64,000 nucleotides of DNA from Halobaculum rubrum. Lineage in GTDB: Archaea > Halobacteriota > Halobacteria > Halobacteriales > Haloferacaceae. The notes beneath the pieces were generated by a model. That model saw nothing but the letters and a program-made list of their open reading frames with translations, did not search any database and had not been told where the DNA came from. Positions 51,772 through 60,494 of the stretch are shown piece by piece. The position numbers and the translations under genes are program-made. The stretch covers positions 2,666,001-2,730,000 of the forward strand of contig NZ_CP082284.1 of assembly GCF_019880225.1 (NCBI RefSeq). The letters are read 5' to 3'. The stretch's first letter is position 1; each line of letters starts with the position of its first letter.

Positions 51772-52472
51772 CCCGCGCCGGCGACGGGGGGAGGAGGAGC
51801 GGGGCGTCGAGTTCGTCCGGCGGTGTCGCCGCGTCGATCGCGGGGCTCTCGTTTTCGAGTCGGGAACTCCGGGATCTCTCGCTGGCGTGGGTCGCGCTGT
51901 CGGTCGCGTTCGCGGTGTTCTTCGCCGGCGGCGGCACCGCCGTGATCAACACGCTCGCGGCGGGCGCCGTCGGATCGCTTGGCGGACTGCTCATCGTGAG
52001 TCTCGTCACCGCCGGCATCGCGTTCCTGTTGCACGAACTGGGACACAAGGTCGTCGCGGTGCGGTACGGCCAGCGGGCGGCCTTTCGCGCGGACTACGGC
52101 ATGCTGTTTCTCGCGGTTGTCGCCGCCACCGCGGGCTTTCTGTTCGCCGCTCCCGGCGCGGTCCACCACGTCGGTCGGATCACCAAGCGCCAGAACGGCC
52201 TCATCGCGCTCGCGGGACCCGTCGTGAACCTCGTGCTCGCGGCCCTGTTCGCGCCGCTGCTGCTGGTCGGGGTTGCGGGGGTCTCGTCGCTGGCGCTGAC
52301 AGTCGGGACCTACGGCGTCGCGGTGAACCTCCTGCTCGCGGCGTTCAACCTGATCCCGTTCGGGCCGCTCGACGGCGCGACGGTGCGCGCGTGGTCGACG
52401 CCGGTGTGGCTCGCGGCGTTCCTCCCGAGCGCGGCGCTGGCGGTCGGGTTCGCCCTGTTCGTCCTGTTCTGA
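51768..52472 (+). CDS. Site-2 protease-like M50 metalloprotease
   Basis: A 234-residue intramembrane protease with five or six helices. The zinc motif is FLLHELGHKVVAVRYG (His89, Glu90, His93), and the second metal motif is FNLIPFGPLDGATV with the Asp. This matches the minimal S2P core without a PDZ domain. The GTG start at 51768 overlaps the TraB stop. It could cut membrane proteins or signal-peptide remnants; the substrate is unknown. Confidence 0.88.
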   Translation: MTRAGDGGRRSGASSSSGGVAASIAGLSFSSRELRDLSLAWVALSVAFAVFFAGGGTAVINTLAAGAVGSLGGLLIVSLVTAGIAFLLHELGHKVVAVRYGQRAAFRADYGMLFLAVVAATAGFLFAAPGAVHHVGRITKRQNGLIALAGPVVNLVLAALFAPLLLVGVAGVSSLALTVGTYGVAVNLLLAAFNLIPFGPLDGATVRAWSTPVWLAAFLPSAALAVGFALFVLF

Positions 52473-52812
52473 CGCGCCACAGTCGGAGCAGTCTCGCGGT
52501 CCCGCCTCGATCGCGGGCGAGACGTTCGCCGCGTTCCGCGGCCTCGCTCCGCTCGGCCGCGCTGTGTTCGGGGACGGCTCGGCACGATGACCTCGCCGCC
52601 GCGTGCCGCGGCCTCGCTCCGCTCGGCCGCGCTGTATTCGGGGACGGCTCGGCACGATGACCTCGCCGCCGCGTGCCGCGGCCTCGCTCCGCTCGGCCGC
52701 GCTGTGTTCGGGGACGGCTCGGCACGATGACCTCGCCGCCGCGTGCCGCGGCCTCGCTCCGCTCGGCCGCGCTGTCGGTGCGCTTTTGCTCCCACCCGAA
52801 CCCCTCACGAGC
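52473..52812. repeat. 340-bp gene-free region with 70-bp tandem repeat
   Basis: A 70-bp unit is repeated 3.4 times head to tail, starting at 52536, 52606, 52676 and 52746 (the last copy cut after about 30 bp, ending 52775). The copies are almost identical; I see one base difference (the second copy has GCTGTATTCG where the others have GCTGTGTTCG). The unit is made of CTCGCT/CGGCCGC words and holds no gene. It sits right before purM, with the purM promoter between 52776 and 52812. Confidence 0.85.
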
Positions 52813-53811
52813 ATGACCGACGACACGGACGCCGCCGACACCGACGAGGAACTCACCTATGCCGACGCGGGGGTCGACATCGACGCCAGCGAGGCCGCGA
52901 CCGCCGCGCTCGTGTCCGCAGTCGGCGACGCCGGCGCCGAAGGGAGCGACTACGCCGGCCTGCTCGACATCGGCGATCGGTACCTCGCGCTGGCCACCGA
53001 CGGCGTCGGGACGAAGCTCATCGTCGCCGAGGCGCTGGGGGACTACTCGACGGTCGGCATCGACTGCATCGCGATGAACGCCAACGACCTCGTCGCCGCC
53101 GGCGTCGACCCGGTCGCGTTCGTCGACTACCTCGCGGTCGACGAGCCCGACGAGACGTTCTCCGAGCAGGTGGGCGCGGGCCTCCGCGAGGGCGCCGAGC
53201 GCGCCGGCGTCGCGCTCGTCGGCGGCGAGACCGCGGTGATGCCCGAGGTGATCAAGGGACTGGATCTGGCGGGAACCTGCGCCGGCCTCGTCGCCAAGGA
53301 CGCCGTCTTCGACGGCCACGCCGAACCGGGCGACGCGCTCGTCGGCTGGGAATCGTCGGGCATCCACTCGAACGGCCTCACGCTCGCCCGTGAGGCCGCT
53401 ACTCGAGAACACGAGTACGCCGACCCGTGCCCGTTCGAGGGGTACGACACCGTCGGCGAGGCGCTGCTGGAGCCGACGCGTATCTACGCGGGCCTCCTGG
53501 AGCCGATGCGCGAGCACGGTGTCCGCGGTGCCGCGCACGTCACCGGCGGCGGCTGGACCAACCTGGAGCGACTGGGTGAGAACCGCTACGAGATCACCGA
53601 CCCGTGGCCCGCCCCGCCCGTCTTCGAGTTCGTGCAGGAGGCCGGCAACGTCGCCGACGAGGAGATGCACCGCACGTTCAACATGGGCACCGGCTTCGTC
53701 GCCGCGGTCGACTCCGAACGGGCCGAGTCGCTGGCGGCCGAGACCGACGGCCGCGTGATCGGCACGGTCGAGGCGGGCGAGGGAGTCGCCATCCGCGGCT
53801 TGGTGCTGTAA
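52813..53811 (+). CDS. purM: Phosphoribosylformylglycinamidine cyclo-ligase
   Basis: Makes AIR from FGAM in purine synthesis. The 332-residue protein has LTYADAGVDIDASEAATAAL, LALATDGVGTKLIVAEALGD, CIAMNANDLVAAGVDPVAFV, GGETAVMPEVI and GVRGAAHVTGGGWTNLERLG, all classic PurM motifs. The ATG at 52813 is right behind a tandem-repeat region. Shares its fold with the SelD-like protein of 26276-27703. Confidence 0.94.
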   Translation: MTDDTDAADTDEELTYADAGVDIDASEAATAALVSAVGDAGAEGSDYAGLLDIGDRYLALATDGVGTKLIVAEALGDYSTVGIDCIAMNANDLVAAGVDPVAFVDYLAVDEPDETFSEQVGAGLREGAERAGVALVGGETAVMPEVIKGLDLAGTCAGLVAKDAVFDGHAEPGDALVGWESSGIHSNGLTLAREAATREHEYADPCPFEGYDTVGEALLEPTRIYAGLLEPMREHGVRGAAHVTGGGWTNLERLGENRYEITDPWPAPPVFEFVQEAGNVADEEMHRTFNMGTGFVAAVDSERAESLAAETDGRVIGTVEAGEGVAIRGLVL

Positions 53812-53812
53812 C

Positions 53813-54166
53813 CTACAGCCAGGCGTCCAACTTCTCCATCACGAACTGGTCTCGGTCCCTGTAGGACTCGATGATGTCGAGAACGGCGTTCGAAACGTCG
53901 TAAGCCGAGGTGCGCTGCATGTCGAGCAGCATCACTCCACAGTGTTCTGACGGGCGCAGCGGCGCGAAGTCCTTCACGTCCGCCGTGATAACGATCCGAT
54001 CGTTGGCGACAGCGTACGGAAGAACATCGGGTTCGTCCTTCACACCTTTTCCGAGCACGTTCTGCACGTGTTCAGCGTCGTATCCCTCCGTTTCGAGTAT
54101 CGCCGCGATCTTCGGCTCCTGGTTCTCATCGACAAGAAACGCCCACTCACGCCCCGACACGCTCAC
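53813..54166 (-). CDS. DUF5615 PIN-like toxin candidate
   Basis: A 117-residue protein with the DUF5615 (Mut7-C-like PIN) pattern: WAFLVDENQEPKIAAILETE with the N-terminal acidic residues, GYDAEHVQNVLGKG, and VITADVKDFAPL with a conserved Asp-x-Asp-like pair. Cotranscribed with and overlapping (4 bp) the DUF433 gene, which precedes it. DUF433/DUF5615 pairs are regarded as toxin-antitoxin modules. GC is lower than surrounding genes. Confidence 0.8.
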   Translation of the reverse strand: MSVSGREWAFLVDENQEPKIAAILETEGYDAEHVQNVLGKGVKDEPDVLPYAVANDRIVITADVKDFAPLRPSEHCGVMLLDMQRTSAYDVSNAVLDIIESYRDRDQFVMEKLDAWL

Positions 54167-54477
54167 TCGGGGTTGACACTTTCGGGACGGTCGATCCGCG
54201 TCTCGACCTCCTCCATCGCCTCCGAGCGCTCGCGACGGACCTCCTCCATCTGGCGGGGATGCTCGTGGTAGTACGCGAGCGCCCGATACACGTCGGCCAC
54301 GTCCAGATTAAGCCGGTCCGCAACGGTCTGCGGTTCGAGACCACGTCCCTCGACTCGCTCGTAGATCGTCAGCACACCGACCCTCGTTCCGTCTATTCGA
54401 GGCTCTCCCCCCAGTACGTCTCTAGTCTCCACGATTCGAGCGGAGGTTCCCCCGTTCGACGACGTGGTCTCACTCAT
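54163..54477 (-). CDS. DUF433 antitoxin candidate
   Basis: A 104-residue protein. ETRDVLGGEPRIDGTRVGVL with VADRLNLDVADVYRALAYYH forms the DUF433 helix-turn-helix. The C-terminus is charged and helical (EEVRRERSEAMEEVETRIDR), likely the toxin-binding part. The ATG at 54477 was chosen because the longer frame upstream is non-coding. First gene of the module with DUF5615. Confidence 0.8.
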   Translation of the reverse strand: MSETTSSNGGTSARIVETRDVLGGEPRIDGTRVGVLTIYERVEGRGLEPQTVADRLNLDVADVYRALAYYHEHPRQMEEVRRERSEAMEEVETRIDRPESVNPE

Positions 54478-54631
54478 ACGACGTGATACGTGCAGTATCA
54501 TAGAAAGAGCTTCGCCCCGTGTGCTCTCGACCCGGCTACACCCCGAGTCGGTACGATCAGCCGATCGTTCCGGCCGCGATCGCACGGCGCTCGCCGGACC
54601 CCTCTTGGTCGCCCCGCTCTAACGCCCTCGC

Positions 54632-55396
54632 ATGACCGAGGAGTTCACGCTCGTCGGCGACCTCGTCGCCCGCGACCGACGCAGCGAGCGGCCCGCACTC
54701 CACGCCGCGGAACTCGACCGCACGTACAGCTACTTCGATCTGTGCAACACCGCCTACAAGGCCGGCAACGTCCTCAGCCACATCGGCGTCCGCGAGGGCG
54801 ACCGCGTCGTCATCGACGCCGACCCACACCCGCAGGCGGTGTTCACGTTCCTCGGCGCCGCCCTTCTCGGCGCGGTGACGGAGTTCGCGTCGGATATCGA
54901 CCCCGAGTCCGACGCCCGCGCGGTGGTCGTCCCGGCCCAGCGCGAACACGAGTTCGACCTCCCGGGCGGCTCGAAGCTCGTCGCCTTCGGCGGCGACCCC
55001 GAGCGGCCGGACACGACCCATTGGGAGGAGGAGGTGTGGAGCGAGAACCCCGCGTTCCCGCCGACGTTCCACGACACCGAAGATCTCGTGCTTCGGGACG
55101 CCGACACCGACCGCACGTACTCACACGCCGACCTCCTCGATGCGGCGCGAGAGACCGCGGACGAACTCGCGCTCGATGCGGAGTCACGGGTCGCGGTGCG
55201 CGCGCCGCTGTCGGACCCGCGGACGGTCGCCGCCGGCGTCGTCGCGCCGCTCGCCGCGGGCGGGGCGGTCGCGCTCCCGGATGGCGACGCCTCTCTCGAC
55301 GCGACGACCGCCGTCGTCGCGGACGGTCGCGCGGCGCCGGAGGACCTGACGCTCGGGCTCGACGCGGTGTCGCTCTCGTCGCCCACCCCGCGTTAG
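54632..55396 (+). CDS. N-terminal-only AMP-binding (ANL) protein
   Basis: A 254-residue protein resembling only the first part of acyl-CoA synthetases (DLVARDRRSERPALHAAELD, TYSYFDLCNTAYKAGNVLSH, IGVREGDRVVIDADPHPQAV). It lacks the ATP-binding P-loop (SGTTGxPK) and the C-terminal swivel domain, so it cannot be a working ligase alone. Convergent with the full-length synthetase at 55393-57468, sharing its 4-bp stop region. It is intact and acidic, so it may be a regulatory or truncated paralogue, not a fresh pseudogene. Confidence 0.7.
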   Translation: MTEEFTLVGDLVARDRRSERPALHAAELDRTYSYFDLCNTAYKAGNVLSHIGVREGDRVVIDADPHPQAVFTFLGAALLGAVTEFASDIDPESDARAVVVPAQREHEFDLPGGSKLVAFGGDPERPDTTHWEEEVWSENPAFPPTFHDTEDLVLRDADTDRTYSHADLLDAARETADELALDAESRVAVRAPLSDPRTVAAGVVAPLAAGGAVALPDGDASLDATTAVVADGRAAPEDLTLGLDAVSLSSPTPR

Positions 55397-57468
55397 CTCG
55401 CCTCCCGAAGCGCCTCCAGCGCCTCGGGGTTCTCCATCGAGGAGAGGTCGCCGGGGTCCTCGTCCTGATGGACGGCCGAGATCGCCCGCCGGATGATCTT
55501 CCCCGACTGCGTCTTCGGGAACTCCCCGACGAACAGGATCTCGCGGGGGCGGAACGGCTTCCCGTGCTCCTCGCCGACGAGCGCCCGAAGCTCCTCCCGG
55601 AGGTCGTCGCTCGACTCAGCACCCGGTTCGAGGACCACGTACGCGGCGACCGCGGTGCCGGTGGTCTCGTCGTCGACGCCGACGGCCGCCGCCTGGTTGA
55701 CGGCCTCGTGGTCGATCAGAACCCCCTCGATCTCGGCGGGGCCGACCTTCCGGCCGGCGACGTTGAGCGCGTCGTCGGCGCGGCCGTGGAGGTACCAGAA
55801 GCCGTCTTCGTCCTTCTGGGCCCAGTCGCCGTGGTTCCACATGGGGGGGTCCGTGAACCGTGACCAGTACTCCGCGAGGTAGCGCTCGTCGCCCGACCAG
55901 AGGCTCTTGGTCATCGACGGACAGGAGTCGCGCGCGACCAGGTACCCCCGCTCGTTGGAGTCTGCGACGCTCTCGCCGTCCTCGTCGACGATGTCGATGT
56001 CCATTCCCAGTCCGGGACCGCCGAGCGTGCACGGCTTGAGGGGCTGATCCGGCATCGGCATGAGGAAGCAGCCGCAGATCTCCGTGCCGCCGGAGATGTT
56101 GATTATCGGCACCTCGCCGCCGCCGACGTGTTCGTGAAACCACAGCCACGACTCGGGGTCCCACGGTTCGCCGGTCGACCCGAGGATCCGCAGGCTGGAG
56201 AGGTCGTGGCCCTCGATGTGCTCGTCGCCGTGCTTGCGCAGCGCGCGGATCGCCGTCGGCGAGATCCCGAACTGGGTCACGTCGTGTCGGTCGATGGTCT
56301 CCCAGAAACGGTCCGGACCGGGGTGGTCCGGCGCGCCCTCGTACATCAGGATCGTCCCGCCGAAGGTGTGATTCCCGATCAGCATCCACGGCCCCATCAT
56401 CCAGCCGATGTCCGATACCCACCAGAACACGTCGTCGGGCTTCTGATCGAAGCCGAAGTGGATCTCCTTGGCGCACTGCATCTGCACACCGGCGTGGGTG
56501 TGAACGATCCCCTTCGGTGTCCCCGTCGTCCCGGAGGAGTACAGCAGCATCGACTCCTGACCGCTGGGCAGCGACTTCGTCTCGTACTCCGGGGACGCCT
56601 CGGCGACCGAGTCGCTCCACCACTCGTCGCGGTCGTCGTTCCAGGGGATCTCGGTGTCGCTCCCGTCGTCGCTCCGCTCGCGGGTCGCTTCGCTCCCCCC
56701 TCGCGTGTTCGAGGCGCTTCGCGCCTCGCTACCCAGCCGGTCGTACACCACTACCTCCTCGACGTGACCGGCCTCCTCGATCGCCTCGTCGGCGGTGTCC
56801 TTCAGCAGCACCTCGCTGCCGCGGCGGTAGAAGCCGTCGCCGGTGAACAGCACCGAACACTCGGAGTCGTCGATCCGGGTCGCGGTCGCGTCGACGCCGA
56901 AGCCGGAGAAGATCGGCACCGCGATCGCGCCGATCTTGAAACAGCCGTAGAGGATGCTCATCACCTCGGGAACCATCGCCATGTAGAGGCCGACGGTGTC
57001 GCCCGTCTCGACGCCCCGCGATTCGAGGTAGTTGGCGACGCGGTTCGACTGATCGTGGAGGTCGCCGAACGTCACCTCGCGCACGTCGCCGGGTTCGCCC
57101 TCCCACACGCAGGCCACGTCGTCGCGGGCGTCGCCTTCGGCGTGGCGGTCGAGGACGTTGTGCGCGAGGTTGATCTCGCCGCCGGGATACCAGTCGGTGA
57201 ACTGCGGCCCGTCCGTGTCGTCACGGACCTCGTCGTACGCCTCGGAGAAGTCGATCCCGAGGTAGTCGACGAGTTCGTCCCAGAACCAGTCGACGCCGGA
57301 GTCCGGTTCCCCCGGCAGGTCGGTCGTGGTGCGCTCGATGAGGTCCTCGTACCCGTCGATGCCGTACTCGCGCATGAACGCGCGGACGTTCGTCGCCTCG
57401 GCGAACGCCTCCTCGGGTTCGTGGACGATCTCGTCTGTGTCGACGGCGGCGTCCGGGTCGTTGCTCAT
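55393..57468 (-). CDS. Acyl/acetyl-CoA synthetase (AMP-forming)
   Basis: Activates a carboxylic acid to its CoA thioester with ATP. The 691-residue protein has YSSGTTGTPKGIVHTHAGVQ (P-loop), DIGWMMGPWMLIGNH, NISGGTEICGCFLMP, DALNVAGRKVGPAEIEGVLI and the KTQSGKIIRR motif with catalytic Lys. A ~27-residue insertion (SEARSASNTRGGSEATRERS and following) lies between VYDRLG and IPWNDDRDEWW; it is coded by a CTCGCT/CGCTTCG-type low-complexity block (56650-56737). The first ATG, 57468, gives the family N-terminus. Substrate probably acetate or propionate. Confidence 0.87.
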   Translation of the reverse strand: MSNDPDAAVDTDEIVHEPEEAFAEATNVRAFMREYGIDGYEDLIERTTTDLPGEPDSGVDWFWDELVDYLGIDFSEAYDEVRDDTDGPQFTDWYPGGEINLAHNVLDRHAEGDARDDVACVWEGEPGDVREVTFGDLHDQSNRVANYLESRGVETGDTVGLYMAMVPEVMSILYGCFKIGAIAVPIFSGFGVDATATRIDDSECSVLFTGDGFYRRGSEVLLKDTADEAIEEAGHVEEVVVYDRLGSEARSASNTRGGSEATRERSDDGSDTEIPWNDDRDEWWSDSVAEASPEYETKSLPSGQESMLLYSSGTTGTPKGIVHTHAGVQMQCAKEIHFGFDQKPDDVFWWVSDIGWMMGPWMLIGNHTFGGTILMYEGAPDHPGPDRFWETIDRHDVTQFGISPTAIRALRKHGDEHIEGHDLSSLRILGSTGEPWDPESWLWFHEHVGGGEVPIINISGGTEICGCFLMPMPDQPLKPCTLGGPGLGMDIDIVDEDGESVADSNERGYLVARDSCPSMTKSLWSGDERYLAEYWSRFTDPPMWNHGDWAQKDEDGFWYLHGRADDALNVAGRKVGPAEIEGVLIDHEAVNQAAAVGVDDETTGTAVAAYVVLEPGAESSDDLREELRALVGEEHGKPFRPREILFVGEFPKTQSGKIIRRAISAVHQDEDPGDLSSMENPEALEALREAS
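56650..56737 (-). repeat. In-frame low-complexity insertion inside the acyl-CoA synthetase gene
   Basis: About 88 bp of CGCTCCGCTCG/CGCTTCGCTC words, rich in small inverted repeats (GAGGCGCTTCGCGCCTC at 56711-56727). It translates to a Ser/Arg/Glu-rich peptide with no counterpart in typical synthetases. The style matches the intergenic blocks at 42755-43075 and 52536-52775. Confidence 0.6.
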
Positions 57469-57572
57469 GAGCGGCCGTTTTTGCGGAGACGGCAAGTAAT
57501 TTTACACGATGGACAGCCCCGCCCGGGGCACACGAGCCAAGAGCGAAGTGCCATCGGGGAGTGGTCGGGCTC

Positions 57573-58370
57573 ATGACCGACGACTCCGCGGGCGAGTTCG
57601 ATCCGACGACCGCCCTCGACCTCTCCGACCGCGTCGCCGTCGTCACCGGCGGCACTCGGGGGATCGGTCGCGCGATCGCGCTCGGCCTGGCGAACGCGGG
57701 CGCCGACGTGGTGCCGACGAGCCGCACCGCCGCGGACGTCAAGGAGGCGGTCGCCGCGGTCGAGTCCCGCGGCATCGACTCGCTAGCGTGTCCGACCGAC
57801 GTGACCGATACGGACGACGTGACCGCGTTGATGGCGACCGTTCGCGAGGAGCTCGGCGGCCCGGACATCGTCGTCAACAACGCCGGCGTCAACCCCGACG
57901 GCGCGCTCGGACCGCCGGAGGCGACGACCGAGGACGCCGAGGAGTTCGTGCTCGACGTGAACCTCCGCGGCGCGCTCCGCTGTGCCCGCGCGGCCGCGGA
58001 GGCGCTGCACGCGAGCGACGGCGGGAGTCTGATCAACGTCGCCTCGGTGGGCGGGCTGGTCGGACTCCCCCGACAGCACCCGTACGTCGCCTCGAAGCAC
58101 GGACTCGTCGGCGTAACGAAGTCGATGGCGCTCGACTGGGCGCCCGAGGTGCGCGTGAACGCGGTCGCGCCCGGCTACGTCCTCACCGACCTCACGGCCG
58201 ACATCGAGGGGAACGAGCGCCTGATGGACTCGATCCGCGACCGCACGCCGCTGGATCGATTCGCCGACCCCGCGGAGGTCGCCGGCCCCGTCGTGTTCCT
58301 CGCGAGTGACGCCGCAGGCTACGTGACGGGCGCGTGCCTCTCGGTCGACGGCGGGTGGACCGCGCGGTGA
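57573..58370 (+). CDS. Short-chain dehydrogenase/reductase (FabG-like)
   Basis: A 265-residue NAD(P)-dependent oxidoreductase. The nucleotide motif is VAVVTGGTRGIGRAIALGLA (TGGTRGIG at 25-32); then VVNNAGVNPDGALG, the catalytic Ser/Tyr/Lys (INVASVGGLVGL, HPYVASKHGLVGVTKSMA) and C-terminal YVTGACLSVDGGWTAR. The start is ATG 57573. Substrate unknown; such enzymes handle 3-oxoacyl, sugar or polyol substrates. Confidence 0.88.
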   Translation: MTDDSAGEFDPTTALDLSDRVAVVTGGTRGIGRAIALGLANAGADVVPTSRTAADVKEAVAAVESRGIDSLACPTDVTDTDDVTALMATVREELGGPDIVVNNAGVNPDGALGPPEATTEDAEEFVLDVNLRGALRCARAAAEALHASDGGSLINVASVGGLVGLPRQHPYVASKHGLVGVTKSMALDWAPEVRVNAVAPGYVLTDLTADIEGNERLMDSIRDRTPLDRFADPAEVAGPVVFLASDAAGYVTGACLSVDGGWTAR

Positions 58371-58451
58371 GGCGGCCGTCCTCCCCCGGACCGCGTCGCC
58401 GGCGGCGGATCCTCCACAACTGGTAACACACCGGCCCGCGTACTGTCGCTC

Positions 58452-59039
58452 ATGTACGTCCGCGACGCCAAGAACCGGGACGAGGCGTGGCTGCTCGAGC
58501 ACATCGAGGAGATGGGGCTCGATGAGCGAGCGTTCCGGTCGCGCGACTACGTAGTCGCGGTCGAGGAGGGGTCGAACGCCCGCGCCGGGTTCGGCCGCCT
58601 GCGGGTCCACAAAACCGACGACGGCGAGTTCGTCGAACTGACCGGGATCGGGGTGCTGGAGTCGTGGCGCGGGCAGGGGATCGGCGCGCACGTCGTCGAG
58701 CGGTTGGTCGAGAAGGCCGGCGACCAGGAGTTCGACGAGGTGTACTGCTTCACGCCGACGGCGACGTACCTCGAACAGTTCGGCTTCGAGATGCTCGACG
58801 ACGACGGAGTTCCCGACCCGCTCGCCGACCGGCTCGAACAGGTCCGCGCCGACGAGGGCGAGAACGCGACGCCGCTGCGGCTCGACCGCGAGGAGTTCAT
58901 GTTACCCGAGCGGTTCCGCGAGCGGTTCAAGGCCGCCCCCGCCGACGGGGACGACGCCGAACCGGAGGTTCAGGAGACCGCCGAGGACTTCGGTATCGAC
59001 CCCGACGAGGCGACCTACAAGTACGACACCGGGAGGTGA
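58452..59039 (+). CDS. GNAT-family N-acetyltransferase
   Basis: A 195-residue acyl-CoA-dependent acetyltransferase. GFGRLRVHKTDDGEFVELTG, IGVLESWRGQGIGAHVVERL with the Q/RxxGxG/A motif, and VYCFTPTATYLEQFGFEMLD are characteristic. A C-terminal ~60 residues (PERFRERFKAAPADG...) is a haloarchaeal extension. Substrate unknown. It follows the SDR by 81 bp on the same strand. Confidence 0.85.
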   Translation: MYVRDAKNRDEAWLLEHIEEMGLDERAFRSRDYVVAVEEGSNARAGFGRLRVHKTDDGEFVELTGIGVLESWRGQGIGAHVVERLVEKAGDQEFDEVYCFTPTATYLEQFGFEMLDDDGVPDPLADRLEQVRADEGENATPLRLDREEFMLPERFRERFKAAPADGDDAEPEVQETAEDFGIDPDEATYKYDTGR

Positions 59040-59071
59040 TGGCGGCCCGCCGAGCGGACTGCTGCCGGCGA

Positions 59072-59332
59072 TCAGGTCCGACCTTCGAGGAAGTCCGTGG
59101 AGAACACGAGGTACGCGAGCATCGAACAGAACAGGATCGGCGGGAGGATCGCGAAGCCCCACAGCGGATCGATTCCCCAGATCAACAGCAACACCACGTC
59201 TCCGAGCCCGATCGCGAGGAACGGCAACACCGCGAGTGCGGCCCAGAGCCGTCCGCGACCCGCCTTCTCATCCGGCGCGTCGTCGGGATCCGAACCGGGC
59301 ACGTCGGCCGATTCTGTCGCGCTCGTCGCCAT
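59072..59332 (-). CDS. Small two-helix membrane protein
   Basis: An 86-residue protein. An acidic N-terminus (~25 residues) is followed by two hydrophobic segments (LWAALAVLPFLAIGLGDVVL and PLWGFAILPPILFCSMLAYL) and a short C-terminus. No motif or known family recognised. It lies just upstream (on the minus strand) of another small membrane gene and may be expressed separately. Confidence 0.7.
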   Translation of the reverse strand: MATSATESADVPGSDPDDAPDEKAGRGRLWAALAVLPFLAIGLGDVVLLLIWGIDPLWGFAILPPILFCSMLAYLVFSTDFLEGRT

Positions 59333-59414
59333 ACCTCTGCTGGTCGCCGCTGGCACAAAAGCACCCCGCTCGCCGCACGGTCAGAGCCGGCTCCGGAGCA
59401 TCCGATAGGTCGGG

Positions 59415-59768
59415 TCAGTTGATCGCGTCCTCGTCGAACCGCGAGGCGACCGTGACGAGTCCGAACAGGACACCGAGCACGAGCGCCGACAGCACCGCCC
59501 CGTACGCCGCCATCGTCGCCGGAGACCCCGAGAGCGTGACGAGGCCGAACACAGTCACGGCGTCCACGACGTTGTTCGCGGCGACGACGTAGCCCGCGGC
59601 GGCCGCGAACAGCGTCACGACTACGGCCGCCCCGAGCAGGTACGGTCGACCGGACACCTCGACGGCGCTCGCCTCCCCTTCGATCGCGTTCTCCCGGTCC
59701 CCGACTCGGTCGTCACCAGGTCTGTCGTCCTCGTCGTCGACGCCGTCGGCGCCCGCTCGGTCGCTCAC
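59415..59768 (-). CDS. Small membrane protein, function unknown
   Basis: A 117-residue protein with an acidic N-terminal ~40 residues and two hydrophobic segments (PYLLGAAVVVTLFAAAAGYV and MAAYGAVLSALVLGVLFGLV). Haloarchaeal in composition. Divergent from the cytidine deaminase gene; function unknown. Confidence 0.7.
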   Translation of the reverse strand: MSDRAGADGVDDEDDRPGDDRVGDRENAIEGEASAVEVSGRPYLLGAAVVVTLFAAAAGYVVAANNVVDAVTVFGLVTLSGSPATMAAYGAVLSALVLGVLFGLVTVASRFDEDAIN

Positions 59769-59881
59769 GGCCCCGCTTGGGTCGCCGGCGGCAAGGCGCT
59801 GTCGGGTCCGGTACGCCGGATTCCCGGAAGCCGCCCACGCGACGACACATCGTTAAGTGCGAGCGGCCGGTCGGCTGGGAC

Positions 59882-60313
59882 ATGACAGCAGACCCCGCCG
59901 ACGACCCGCTGGTCGCGGCCGCCCGCGACGCCTTCGCCGACGCGTACGTTCCCTACTCGGAGTACCCGGTCGGCGCGGCGCTCCGAACCGCGGACGGCAC
60001 CGTCTACGTCGGCTGTAACATCGAGAACGCCAACTACTCCAACTCCCTGCACGCCGAGGAGGTCGCGATCGCGGAGGCGGTGAAGCACGGCCACGCCGAG
60101 TTCGACCGCCTCGCGGTCGCCTCCGACGCCGCCGACGGCGTCACTCCCTGCGGGATGTGCCGCCAGACGCTCGCGGAGTTCTGTGATTCCGACCTGGAGG
60201 TCGTCTGCGACGAGGGCGACGGCGTCACGACCTACACGCTCGGGGAACTGCTGCCGGACACCATCAGCCTCGAGACACTCACCGACGCCGCGGAACGCCG
60301 CCGGCAACGATAG
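59882..60313 (+). CDS. cdd: Cytidine deaminase
   Basis: Deaminates cytidine/deoxycytidine in pyrimidine salvage. The 143-residue protein has YVPYSEYPVGAALRTADGTV, CNIENANYSNSLHAEEVAIA and TPCGMCRQTLAEF. Zinc ligands are His57, Cys90 and Cys93, with catalytic Glu59. His as the first ligand is the E. coli-type variant in a short tetrameric-length protein. ATG 59882 removes an upstream non-coding extension. Confidence 0.93.
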   Translation: MTADPADDPLVAAARDAFADAYVPYSEYPVGAALRTADGTVYVGCNIENANYSNSLHAEEVAIAEAVKHGHAEFDRLAVASDAADGVTPCGMCRQTLAEFCDSDLEVVCDEGDGVTTYTLGELLPDTISLETLTDAAERRRQR

Positions 60314-60494
60314 CTGCTCGGCGCTCCGCCGGCAGGTCGGATCGCCGCGATCGATCGGGGCCAGGTTCGCAAAGATCGAGGAGTTCGTCGTCCGTACCGC
60401 CCCCGGCGACGACGGCCGTGCCCACGGTCGCGTCGTCTGTTCGCCGGGTACGAGTCGGTCCGGTCGGCGGCGCTGCTGCCGCTCGAAGGCGGAC

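Noticed and set aside
52536-52775. 70-bp direct repeats as a CRISPR array
   Set aside because: The units are contiguous with no variable spacer, so this is a simple tandem repeat.
52345-53670. A 441-codon minus frame over purM and the repeats
   Set aside because: It is antisense to purM and reads through the tandem repeats as a repetitive Arg/Ala peptide; purM motifs are on the plus strand.
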